Shown here piece after piece: positions 1-9,925 of a stretch of DNA of 64,000 bases (position 1 is the stretch's first letter; every line of letters starts with the position of its first letter). Made by a program: the position numbers and the translations under genes. The notes under the pieces were generated by a model that was not told the DNA's origin, did no database searches, and saw nothing but the letters and a program-made list of their open reading frames with translations. Origin of the DNA: Prorocentrum cordatum (Eukaryota; Sar; Dinophyceae; Prorocentrales; Prorocentraceae); NCBI GenBank assembly GCA_963575745.1, contig CAUYUJ010018621.1:103886-167885 (forward strand). The letters are read 5' to 3'.

Positions 1-2320
1 TTTCACTCTGGAACCGCTCCAGGGTGAAAATCCATCTGGAACCCTCTCCCGACGCAAAACAGCTGTCGGGGATGGGGGGTGTGCGAGCTCCCCAAATGGA
101 AATATCCAAATGAAATCTCTTATTGGGGAGCTTGTTTTTCGCGGCTGGGCTCTCCTGCTCAGCGTCGGGAGGTCGCAGATGGATTTTCACCCCAGAACCG
201 TTCCAGGGTGAAAATCCATCTGGAACCTTCTCCCGACGCAAAACGGCTCTGTCGAGGGATGGGGAGGGGGTGTACCCGAGCTCCCAAAATGGCAATTTTC
301 CAAATGAAATCTCTTATTGGGGAGCTTGTTTTTCGCGGCTGGGCTCTGCCGCGCAGCGTCGGGAGGTCCCAGATGGATTTTCACCCCGGAACCGTTCCAG
401 GGTGAAAATCCATCTGGAACCCTCTCCCAACGAAAACGGCTCTGTCGGGGATGGGGGTGAGTGTACCCGACCCCAAAATGGCAATTTTCCAACCGAAATC
501 TCTTATTGGGGGGTTTGTTTTTCGCGGCTGGGTCTCCCGCGCAGCGTCGGGAGGTCCCAGATGGATTTTCACCCCGGAACCGTTCCGGGGTGAAAATCCA
601 CCTGGAACCCTCTCCCGACGCAAAACGGCTCTGTCGGGGATGGGGGGGAGGGTGTACCCGAGCTCCCAAAATGGGAATTTTCCAGAAATGAAATCTCTTA
701 TTGGGGGGGTTGTTTTTCGCTGCTGGGCCCTCCCGCGCAGCGTCGGGAGGTCCCAGATGGATGTTCACCCCGGAACCGTTCCAGTGTGAAAATCCATCTG
801 GAACCCTCTCCCGACGCAAAACAGCTCTGTCGGGGACGGGGGGGGGTGCACCCGAGCTCCCAAAATGGCAATTTTCCTAATGAGAACTCTTATTTGGGAG
901 CTTGTTTTTCGCGGCTGGGCCCTCCCGCGCAGCGTCGGGAGCTCCCAGATGGATTTTCACCCCGGAACCGTTCCGGGGTGAAAATCCACCTGGAACCCTC
1001 TCCCGACGCAAATCGGTATGTCGGGGATGGGAGCGGGGTTGTACCCGAGCTCCCAAAATGGCCATTGTCCAAATGAAATATTTTATTGGGGAGCTTGTTT
1101 TTCGCGGCCGGGCTCTGCCGCGCAGCGTCGGGAGGTCCCAGATGGATTTTCACCCCAGAACCGTTCCAGGGTGAAAATGCATCTGGGACCCTCTCCCAAC
1201 GCAAAACGGTTTTGTCGGGGATGGGGGGGTTGTGCCCGAGCTCCCAAAATGGCCATTGTCCAAATGAAATTTTTTATTGAGGAGCTTGTTTTTCGCGGCC
1301 GGGCTCTGCCGCGCAGCGTCGGGAGGTCCCCGATGGATTTTCACTCCGGAACCGTTCCAATGTGAAAATCCATCTGGAACCCTCTCCCGACGCAAAACGG
1401 CTCTGTCGGGGATGGGAAGGGTGTACCCGAGCTCCCAAAATGGCAATTTTCCGAATGAAATCTCTTATTGGGGAGCTTGTTTTTCGCGGCCGGGTCCAAG
1501 GTAAAAATCCATCTGGGACCCTCTCCCGACGCAAAACGGCTCTGTCGGGGATGGGGGGGGCACCGGAGCTCCCAAAATGGCAATTTGCCAAATGAAATCT
1601 CTTATTGGGGAGCTTGTTTTTCGCGGCTGGGCTCTGCCGCGCAGCGTCGGGAGGTCCCAAATGGATTTTCACCCCAGAACCGTTCCAGGGTGAAAATCCA
1701 CCTGGAACCCTCTCCCGACGCAAATGGCTCTGTCGGGGATGGGGGGGGGCCGCACCCGAGCTCTCAAAATGGCCATTTTCCAAATGAAATCTCTTATTGG
1801 GGAGCTTGTTTTTCGCGGCCGGGCTCTGCCGTGCAGCGTCGGGAGGTCCCAGATGGATTTTCACCCCGGAACCGTTCCAGGGTGAAAATCCATCTGTGAC
1901 CCTCCCCCAACGCAAAAGCTCTGTCGGGGATGGGGGGGGTGCACGAGCTCCCCAAATGGTCATTTTCCAAATGACATCTCTTATTGGGGAGCTTGTTTTT
2001 CGCGGCTGGGCCCTCCCGCGCAGCGTCGGGAGGTCCCAAATGGATTTTCACCCCGGAACCGTTCCAGGGTGAAAATCCACCTGGAACCATCTCCCGACGC
2101 AAATGGCTCTGTCGGGGATGGGGGGGGGGCTGCACCCGAGCTCTCAAAATGGCCATTTTCCAAATGAAATATCTTATTGGGGAGCTTGTTTTTCGCGGTT
2201 GGGCTCTGTCGCGCAGCATCGGGAGGTCCCAGATGGATTTTCACCCCGGAACCGTTCCAGGGTGAAAATCCATCTGGAACCCTCTCCCGACGCAAAACGG
2301 CTCTGTCGGGGATGGGGGGG
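1..2320. repeat. ~187-bp foldback satellite, array A (about 12 units)
   Basis: Head-to-tail units of roughly 185-190 bp. Each unit holds a GGAACCGTTCC core flanked by GATGGATTTTCACC on the left and its complement GGTGAAAATCCATC on the right, then GCGTCGGGAG and CTCCCGACGC farther out, so one unit can fold into a hairpin with arms of about 40 bp. The rest of the unit is a G run (GATGGGGGGG), then GAGCTCCCAAAATGGC and CTTGTTTTTCGCGGCTGGGC. One unit near 1497 is truncated. Open frames across the array are by-products of the repeat; no gene is supported. Confidence 0.93.
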
Positions 2321-3768
2321 TGCACGGCCGGAACAAGGACACAAGAACATCTAGCAAGAACATGAGACCCTCCGCGGGCCAAAGTACCCCAGACCATAAG
2401 GACGTCGAGGATGCCCTTCCGAGGTGTCCGACCTTCACTTCCGAGCCAACGTGCGTAAGTACGCATCTGGTTCAGCCCCCAGCCTAAAGCCTTCGGCTGC
2501 ACAGCCTGGACCACGCAACCCCGAAACCCTGACCCCCTCCCCCCCCCGCCCCCCGAGACCCACGCTGTGTTCCTGTGCCCTGGATCTGCCTCCGCGCGTC
2601 CGTCGTCACCCACGAGCGCGCGGTTGCTGGAGGCAGCACGTTGACATCGAGGCCGAAGAACATGGAGGGTCTTGCCCGCGCCGCGGACGCGCGAGGCCTG
2701 CGACCAGCTTAGTCGGGCTCTAGCAGTGGGCCTCAGCGCCACGTCTCACGCCCTGGCACTCATGCACGCGCGCGAGCTCTCGCCCCAACCCCGCGGCGCC
2801 CCAGGGAGCCTCGCGCGACCTCGCCTGCTCGCCCCAGACTCAAGGCCGCGGCCGCGCGGCCTGGCCCCCGCCACCCTAGGCCCAGCTCCAGGCTGCTGTT
2901 GCCCCAAAACAAGAACATGCGAGGGTGTGCGTCTCCGCGCCGCCGTCATCCACGAGCGCGCGGCTGCTGGAGGCGACGCATTGACACCGAGACCGAAGAA
3001 CATGGAGGGTCCTGCCCACGCCGCGGACGCGCGAGGCCTGCGGCCTCGGACTCTGAGCCATAGCAGTGGGCCTCAGCGCCGCGTCGCACGCCCTGGCACT
3101 CATGCGCGCACCCGCCCAAGCTCTCGCCCTCGACCTCATGCCCCAGCGAGCCGCGCGCGACCTGGCCTGCCAGCCCCAGACTCAAGGCCGCGGCAGCGCG
3201 GCCTGGCCCCGCCACCTGAGGCCCAGCAGCTCCAGGCCGCTGCCCCCGAAAAAAGCAAGAACATGCGAGGGTGCGCGCCCCCGCGCCGCCATCGCCCACG
3301 AGCGCGCGGTTGCTGGAGCCAGCGCCTTGACACCGAGACCGAAGAACAATCGAGACCCAAGAACATGGAGGGCCCTGCCCGCGCCGCGGGCGCGCGAGGC
3401 CTGCGACCCACTCCGTCGGGCCTTAGCAGTGGGCCCCAGCGCTACGTCGCACGCCCTGGCATTCATGTATGAGCCCAGGATCCCGCCCAAGCCCCTGCGC
3501 CAGGGAGCCGCGCGCGACCTCGCACGACCGCCTGGGGCGCCAGGCCGCGGCCGCGCGCCCTGCCCCTGCAACCCTCGGCCCCCCGCCTCCAGGCGGCTGC
3601 CCCCCAAGGACAGGCGAGGGCGCAAGTCTCCGCGCCGCCATCATCGACGAGCGCGTGGTTTGTGGAAGCAGCACCCAGACATGGTGACCGAAGAACGCGG
3701 AGGGACCCGCCCGCACCGTGGACGCGCAGCCTCAGCTAAGCCGAACCCGCGAACGAGCACAGCCTAAG
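2321..3768. repeat. ~340-bp GC-rich repeat, array A (about 4 units)
   Basis: Each unit carries CACGAGCGCGCGGTTGCTGG, then GAAGAACATGGAGGGTCCTG, then GCCGCGGACGCGCGAGGC; these recur near 2610-2700, 2950-3045, 3300-3400 and 3640-3730. The rest of each unit is Pro/Ala/Arg-biased GC-rich sequence that stays open in several frames on both strands, as expected from composition. No gene is supported. Confidence 0.8.
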
Positions 3769-4510
3769 CTCCAGCAAATCCTTGAGCCACAATCTGGCCC
3801 AGCCCAGGCCTCAGCCTCAGCTCGCGCCCAAGCCCCAGGCTAAGCCTCATCCCAGCCTGAGACCCAGCATGTACATAATCCAAGCCAAAGCATCAGCCTC
3901 AGCCTGAACCTCAGCCTACGCTTGGCGCAATCAGAAGTCTAGCCCAAGCGTCAGCCTATGTCTAAGCCGCAGCCTCGGTCAGCCCAGCCTGAGCCTCAGC
4001 CTAGCCGAAGCCCAGCCTAAGCTGTAGCTTTAGCTTCAGCTTGAGCCCAAGCCGCAGCCACGCCCAAGCGTCACCCAAAGACTGGCTTGAGCGGATAGGC
4101 CCCAGCCCCTGCCTAAGCCCCAGCGCCGGCCCAGCTCAGCCAAAAACCACAGCCCTGGCATCAGCTTGCGCCCAGATATAATAAGCGCAGCCTGAGCCAC
4201 AGCCCAAGCCTCAGCCTCACACTGGCCCAAGCCGCAGCCTAAGCGTTGCAAGGCCGCATCCAAAACCTCAGCCTCAGCCTAGCCCGAGCCCCAGCACCGG
4301 CCTGGCATGAGCCCTACCCTGAGCCCAAGCCCCAGCTCAGCCTAAACATCCGCCTCAGCCCAGCCAAGGCTTTGCCTCGGCCAAGCCTAAGCGATGCCCA
4401 AGCCGAGGCCCAGCCCCTGCCCAAGCCTCTGCTTAAGACTCAATCCACATAAGCCTAAGCCTCGGCATCAGGCATAATCCAAGCCTCAGTCTAAGCGTCA
4501 ACCTACTCCT
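3769..4510. repeat. Degenerate 6/12-bp CAGCCTAAGCCC-type repeat
   Basis: About 740 bp of loosely conserved AGCCTNAGCC words (CAGCCTCAGCC, CAAGCCCCAGC, AAGCCGCAGCC). The period is 6 to 12 bp with substitutions. No coding signal or other structure was seen. Confidence 0.85.
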
Positions 4511-4973
4511 ACCCTAGCCTGGTCCCCTTGTCCTCTCATGGCCCTTTCTCTGGTTTTTTGCATTGTACCCTCCTGCGCTTCTTCCTGGTTTGACATTTCC
4601 ATGTTTCACAGGTTTGCCCGATCCCGTCATGAGCACCCGTGTAGTTTGCACAATACATAATGCTGCCGATACCCCATGTCCCTCTTTCTGGTTTGCCAAA
4701 TCCCCTCATGGCCTTTTTCTCAGGTCAGCTCGATACCCATATGAGCCTCTTTGTAATTTGTCAAATACCCCATCATGTCCACCATCCTGGTTTCCCAACT
4801 GCCGTCTGGGACCAACATCACCGACCAGATCGCGGGCACTGGTCGGCCAGCTGGTCGACCAGCTGGTCGGCCTCGGCCACGCTGAGGCCGAGACACGTGA
4901 CCCCCAGCTGTCCGCCACCGCGCTTGCAGCGGTAGGTGTGTGTCGGGCCCTTTCGCTCCTTGGGAAGCAATAG
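4511..4973. other. Gene-poor stretch with weak ~90-bp repeat and an 18-bp palindrome
   Basis: Phrases such as CTCATGGCC..TTTCTCTGGTTTT and TTTCTGGTTTGCCAAAT recur loosely between about 4520 and 4800. At 4848-4865 there is a perfect palindrome, CAGCTGGTCGACCAGCTG. The segment lies directly 3' of the minus-strand ORF ending at 4974, so it may hold that transcript's 3' UTR; no poly(A) tract marks an end. Confidence 0.5.
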
Positions 4974-5564
4974 TTAAGGCCCCCCGACGCATCGAGGCCA
5001 AGATGCACTCATTTCTGTGACCAAGTCCCTGCGTTTTCGGCCTTCCAAACAGAAAATGTGCCCAAATACGAGGTTGCGGGTGGACCCCTTCCGCGGAGGG
5101 CGGTGGCGGAATCGCGCGGCAGCGCCGCTGGATAGGATCTGGCCTGGCCCGAGGCCTCGCGGCCTCGTCTCGCGGACATAGCACGCGGCCTCCGCCACGC
5201 GCTTGGCCGACGCCTTGCGCTTCGCCTCTGCTGCGAGCGCGGCCTCCGCCACGCGCTCGGCTTTGGCCTTGCGCTCGGCCTCTGCCGCGCGCGCGGCCTC
5301 CGCCACGCGCTCGGCTTTGGCCTTGCGCTCGGCCTCTGCCGCGCGAGCGGCCTCTGCCACGCGTTCGGCCCTGGCCTGGCGCTCGCGGGCGCGGCCATCG
5401 AGCGCGGGCGGCGCGGGCGGGCGCGCGCGCTGAGCGCGGGCGGCGCGGGCGCGCGGGGCCACGGCCGCGGCGGCCCTCAGCATGGCGGCGTGCGCGCCAG
5501 CATCGGGTCGGCCACCGCGGCCGTGGCCCACGCGAACATCGGGCGCGCGCTTGCGCTTGGGCAT
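4974..5564 (-). CDS. Small basic Ala/Arg-rich repeat protein, SL-bearing retrogene candidate (196 aa)
   Basis: No family is recognised. The protein opens with MPKRKR, which looks like a short nuclear localisation signal, followed by a GC-rich Ala/Arg/Pro segment. It then has four tandem 18-residue repeats (about residues 75-146) of the type ERKAKAERVAEAARAAEA, predicted to form one long charged helix; the DNA repeat is 54 bp. The tail, from about 150, is non-repetitive. The start was chosen because the ATG lies only 9 nt after a relict spliced leader on the same strand (5574-5595). The frame gives regular helical repeats where the other frames give only Arg/Pro low complexity. Stop TAA at 4974-4976. 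A leader encoded in genomic DNA suggests the locus is a retroposed copy of a trans-spliced mRNA. Whether it is expressed is unknown. The C-terminal third could be non-coding if the true stop differs. Confidence 0.5.
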   Translation of the reverse strand: MPKRKRAPDVRVGHGRGGRPDAGAHAAMLRAAAAVAPRARAARAQRARPPAPPALDGRARERQARAERVAEAARAAEAERKAKAERVAEAARAAEAERKAKAERVAEAALAAEAKRKASAKRVAEAACYVRETRPRGLGPGQILSSGAAARFRHRPPRKGSTRNLVFGHIFCLEGRKRRDLVTEMSASWPRCVGGP

Positions 5565-5573
5565 TGCGCCGCG

Positions 5574-5595
5574 CTTGAGCCAAAATGATTACGGA
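5574..5595 (-). promoter_or_regulatory. Relict dinoflagellate spliced leader (2 mismatches)
   Basis: On the minus strand the 22 nt read like DinoSL (CCGTAGCCATTTTGGCTCAA core) with GC changed to AT at two adjacent positions. The last 14 nt, CATTTTGGCTCAAG, are exact. The element ends 9 nt before the ATG at 5564. The leader is normally added in trans from SL RNA, so finding it in genomic DNA next to an ORF indicates a cDNA-derived copy. A 14-nt exact match is not expected by chance in 64 kb. Confidence 0.75.
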
Positions 5596-6850
5596 CACGT
5601 CGGAAAAGTGCTCCGACTTTTCTACTGTGGACAATACAGGATTCCCCAACGCTCTCGCGGGTGACCCGGCCGCCGTCGGCCTCCTTAAAGAGGCGCAGGA
5701 AGTTTGAATTCAGTTCTTGGAATTGCACGTCGACTTTTCTATTGTGGACCATAGAGGGCTCCCCAGCGCGCTCGCGGGTGACCCGGCCGCCGTCGGCCTC
5801 CTTAAAGAGACGCAGAATTTTTGATTTCAGTTTTTGACCTTACATGTCGACTGTTCTAATGTGGACAATACATGACTCCCCAACGCGCTCGCGGGTGACC
5901 CGGCCGCCGTCGGCCTCCTTAAAGAGCCGCAGAAATTTTGAATTCAGTTTTTTGGAATTACACGTCAGCTTTTACATTGTGGACAATACATGGCTCCCCA
6001 ACGCGCTCGCGGGTGACCCGGCCACCGTCGGCCTCCTTAGAGAGCCACAGAAATTTTGAATTCAGTTTTTGGGATTGTATGTCGACTTTTCTATTGTGGA
6101 CAATACAGGACTCCCCAACGCTTTCGCGGGTGACCCGGCCGCCGTCGGCCTTCTTAAAGAGCCACAGAAATTTTGAATTTAATTTGTGGGATTACATATC
6201 GGCTTTTCTACTGTGGACAATACAGGACTCCCCAACGCGCTCGCGGGTGACCCGGCCGCCGTCGGCCTCCTTATTAAAGAGCCACAAAAATTTTGGATTC
6301 AGTTTTTGGGATTACATGTCGGCTTTTCTACTGTGGACAATACAGGACTCCCCAACGCGCTCGCGGGTGACCCGGCCGCCGTCGGCCTCCTTAAAGAGCC
6401 ACAGAAATTTTGAATTCAATTTTTGGGATTACATGTCGGCTTTTCTGTGTGGGCAATACAGGACTCCCCAACGCGCTCGCGGGTGACCCGGCCGCCGTCG
6501 GCCTCCTTACAGAGCCACAGAAATTTTGAATTCAGTTTTTGGGATTACATGTCGGCTTTTCTGTTGTGGACAATACAGGACTCCCCAACGCGCTCGCGGG
6601 TGACCCGGCCGCCGTCGGCCTCCTTAAAGAGCCACAGAAATTTTGAATTTAGTTTTTGGGATTACATGTCGGCTTTTCTGTTGTGGACAATACAAGACTC
6701 CCCAACGCGCTCGCGGGTGACCCGGCCGCCGGCCTCCTTAAAGCGCTACAAAAATTTTGAATTCAGTTTTTGGGATTACATGTCTGCTTTTCCATTGTGA
6801 ACAACACAGGACTCCCCAACGCGCTCGTGGGTGACCCGGCCGCCGTCGCC
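5596..6850. repeat. ~117-bp satellite (about 11 units)
   Basis: Units of 114-120 bp with conserved blocks CTGTGGACAATACAGGACTC, CCCAACGCGCTCGCGGGTGA, CCCGGCCGCCGTCGGCCTCC and AAATTTTGAATTCAGTTTTT. The first unit begins immediately beyond the relict spliced leader. Because 117 is a multiple of three, one frame stays open across many units and repeats a 39-residue peptide; unit lengths vary, so the frame is lost repeatedly, and I do not call a gene. Confidence 0.9.
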
Positions 6851-7349
6851 GTCGTCGTGCGCCCCCCGGCCGAGAATCCGTCCCAAGCGGGTCCCGGGCC
6901 CTTTCCCGAAGTCAAGCCAGTCTCTGTCGGTGGCGGCTTGGACGTTAATTTATGACACCGCGTGGATCGTTCAATTTTGACCGGTGTCCGCTCGTTGAAA
7001 TACCTGGGGGCTCTCGCCCGAATATGGAATAGTGGTTTCACGCCGTGGGTTCGTTCCTGTGGGTCCTGGGGCCTGAACTGCCCCCCCCAAGCGCGTTCAA
7101 CCTTGAACGCCTGCGCTGGGGTCGCCGCCGCGTCGACGCGCACATCCTCCTGCTCCTCCTCTTCCTCCTCCGGTTCTTCGTGACGAAGAGGGGGGACATG
7201 AACACAAAGCGCGCAGTGACGCGATGCGACGACGGGGGGGGATTACGTTTGAGAACAGACACCGCGTGCTTGCCAACTCCACGAAAGTCCGCAGGCCCCT
7301 TCTGGGGCCACCAGGTTACAAGTCATAGAACTGTAGAAGCTCTGCTGTA
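6851..7349. other. Non-repetitive spacer
   Basis: About 500 bp of ordinary GC-rich sequence between the 117-bp array and a microsatellite. No gene, RNA or repeat could be supported. Confidence 0.4.
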
Positions 7350-7370
7350 TTGCTACATCCCTATCCCCCA

Positions 7371-7416
<46 letters not shown>

Positions 7417-7590
7417 CCTCCTCCTCCCCCCCATCCTCATCGTTTTCCTCCTCGAGTGTTATCGCTGCACCACAACGCCTGCGTGCACCACAACGCCCGT
7501 ATACACTGCAACAGTCGCATGCACCAGTGTGCCCGTGCACACCTCAATGCCTGCGCGCGCGACAGCGCCTGTGTACCCCGCAACGGCTTT
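7350..7590. repeat. (CTCCTG)n microsatellite and ~20-bp CAACGCC repeat
   Basis: A (GCTCCT)n run at about 7373-7425 is followed by CTCCTCCTCCCC. From about 7470 to 7580 there is a loose ~20-bp repeat built on CACCACAACGCCTGCGTGC. Nothing coding is supported. Confidence 0.8.
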
Positions 7591-8735
7591 CGGAGGCTCT
7601 CGGAGGCTCTCAGAGGCTCTCAGAAACTCCCGGAGGCTCTCAGAGGCCCTCAGAGACTCTCAGGGGTTCTCGGAGGCTCTCAGAGGCTCTCGGAGGCTCT
7701 CGGAAGCTCTCAGAGGCTCTAGGAAGCTCTCGGAGGCACTCGGAGGCTCTCATAAGCTCTTGCGTAGTGGCTCTCAGTGACTCTCAGAGGCTCTCAGAGT
7801 CTCTCGGAAGCTCTCGGGGGCGTTCGGAGGCTCTCAGAGGCTCTCAGAAGCTCTCAGAGGCTCTCGGAAACGCCTCAGAAGCTCTCAGAGGCTCTCGGGG
7901 GCGTGTCAGAGGCTCTCAGAGGCACTCAGAGGCACTCGGAGAAGCCTCAAAGGTTCTGAAAAGCTCTCAGAAGCTCTGAGCAGCTCCCAGAGGCTATCGG
8001 AAGATCTCAGGCGTTCCCAGAAGCTCTCAAAGGCTCTCAGAGGCTCTCAGAAGCTCTCGGAGACTCTCGGAAGCTCTCAAAGGCTCTCAGATGCTCTCAG
8101 AGGCTCTCTCGGGGGCTCTCGGAGGCTCTCAGGGGCTCTCGGAGGCTCTCAGGGCCTCTCGGAGGCTCTCAGAGACTCTCGGGGGCGCTCAGAAGCTCTC
8201 AGAGGCTCTCAAAATCTATCGGACGCTCTCTGTGGCTCTCGGAGGCTCCCAGAAGCTCTGAGAAGCTCTCAAAAGCTCTCGGATGCTCCCAGAAGCTCTC
8301 GGAGGCTCTCAGAGGCTCTGGGAAGCTCTCGGGGGCTCTCGGATGCTCTCAGAGGCTCTCGGAGGCTCTCAGAGGCTCTAGGAAGCTCTCGGAGGCTCTC
8401 AGAAGCTCTCGGAGGCTCTCGATGGCTCTCGGAGACTCTCGGAAGCACTCGGAGGCTCTCGGAGGCTCTCAGAAGCTCTCGGAGACTCTCGGAAGCTCTT
8501 AAAGGCTCTCAGATGCTCTCAGGGGCTCCCCCGGGGGCTCTCGGAGGCTCTCAGGGGCTCTCGGAGGCTCTCAGGCTCTCTGAAGCTCTCACAAGCTCTC
8601 GGAGGCTCTCGGAAGCTCTCGGAGGCTCTCAGAGGCTTTCAGGTGCTCTCGGAAGCTCTCGGATGCTCTCGGAGGCTCTCGTAGGCTCTCAGACGCTTTC
8701 AGAGGCCCTCAGAGGCTCTCAGAGGTTCTCGGCCC
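7591..8735. repeat. ~10-bp GGCTCTCGGA satellite, 1.15 kb
   Basis: More than one hundred copies of a 10-11-bp unit, mostly AGGCTCTCGG, AGGCTCTCAG and AAGCTCTCGG. A 10-bp unit gives the same 10-residue peptide (Ser/Leu/Glu/Ala-rich) in every frame of one strand, which explains the long open frames here. The variants are interspersed with no clear higher-order period. Confidence 0.93.
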
Positions 8736-9925
8736 CGCGGCCCGAAACCCACCAGCGCCAAACAGCCCCCTCGTCGCATGCGAAGGCGATTCCTCGAGCG
8801 CCGCCATCATCAAGGGACGCGCGGTTGCTGGGGGCCGCACCTTGACATCGAAACCGAAGAACATGGAGGGTCCTGCCCGCGCCGCGGACACGCGAGCCCC
8901 ACGGGCTACTTGATGCGCCCTAGGATAGGACCGACCTCAGCGCTACGTTTTGGACGTCATCCGCACATCCAACCCCTCAGCCCTGCCGCGGCCCAGGAAG
9001 CTGCGCGTGGCCTCGCCCGCCTGACCTAGCACCAAGTTAGCAGCCGCACGTGTGCCCTGCAACCTGATGCCCAACAACCGCCAAACTCTCTCCTAGGAAC
9101 ATGCGAGGGCGATTCCTTTCGCGCCACCATCATCAAGGGGGGCGCGGTTGCGGAAGGCCGCACCTTGACATCGAGACCGAAGAGCATGGAGGGTCCTGCC
9201 CGCGCCGCGGATGCGCGAGCCCTGCGGCCTACACCATGGGCCTTAGCATAGGACCGACATCAGCGCTACGTCCTGAACGTCATCCGCACATCCAACCTCT
9301 CAGCCCTGCCGCAGCCCAGGAAACTGCGCGTGGCTTCGCCCGCCCGCCCTAGCCTCATGCCTGCAGCCGCGCACCCTACTCTCCGAAACCTGAAGCCCAC
9401 CAACGCCAAGTTCTCCCCTAAGAACATGCGAGATTGATTGCACTCACGCCGCCATCATCAAGGGGCACGCGGTTGCTGGAGGCCGCACCTTGACATCGAA
9501 ACCGAAGAACATGGAGGGTCCTGCCCGTGCCGCGGACGCGCGAGCCCTGCGGCCTACGTACGTAGCCTCAATCAAGCCTGCATCCGCACGCCCTACGCCC
9601 CGCAGCCCAAAGCCCACCAACGCCAAACAGTCCCCTAAGAACATGCGAGGGTGATTGCAATCGCACCACCATCATGAAGGGGCACGCGGTCGCTGAAGGC
9701 CGCACCGTGACTTCGGGACCGAAGAACATAGAGGGTCCCGCCCCCGCCGCGGACGCTCGTAGCCGAATCGTGAGCCCCGAGCCCCAGCTTTGTCAGAACG
9801 AAGGAACAATGGCGCCAAACTGAAGAACATCGAGGATACCCTCTCCCTGGGTGCACAAGAACATGGAACAAAAACGAAGAACATAAGGGTACCCTTCCCG
9901 AACCACCGAAGTTCTTAAGCCTTGT
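8736..9925. repeat. ~340-bp GC-rich repeat, array B (about 4 units)
   Basis: Same family and orientation as the array at 2321-3768. The shared blocks (GGGCACGCGGTTGCTGG-like, CCGCACCTTGACATCGAAAC, CCGAAGAACATGGAGGGTCC) occur near 8820-8900, 9140-9220, 9465-9550 and 9685-9770. The last ~150 bp (9790-9910) repeats shorter GAAGAACAT/GAGGATACCC phrases also seen at 2330-2440. Both arrays abut a 187-bp satellite array. Confidence 0.8.

Noticed and set aside
5596-6850. A repeat protein with 39-residue units
   Set aside because: Unit lengths vary from 114 to 120 bp, so the frame breaks repeatedly; no start or leader is on the plus strand.
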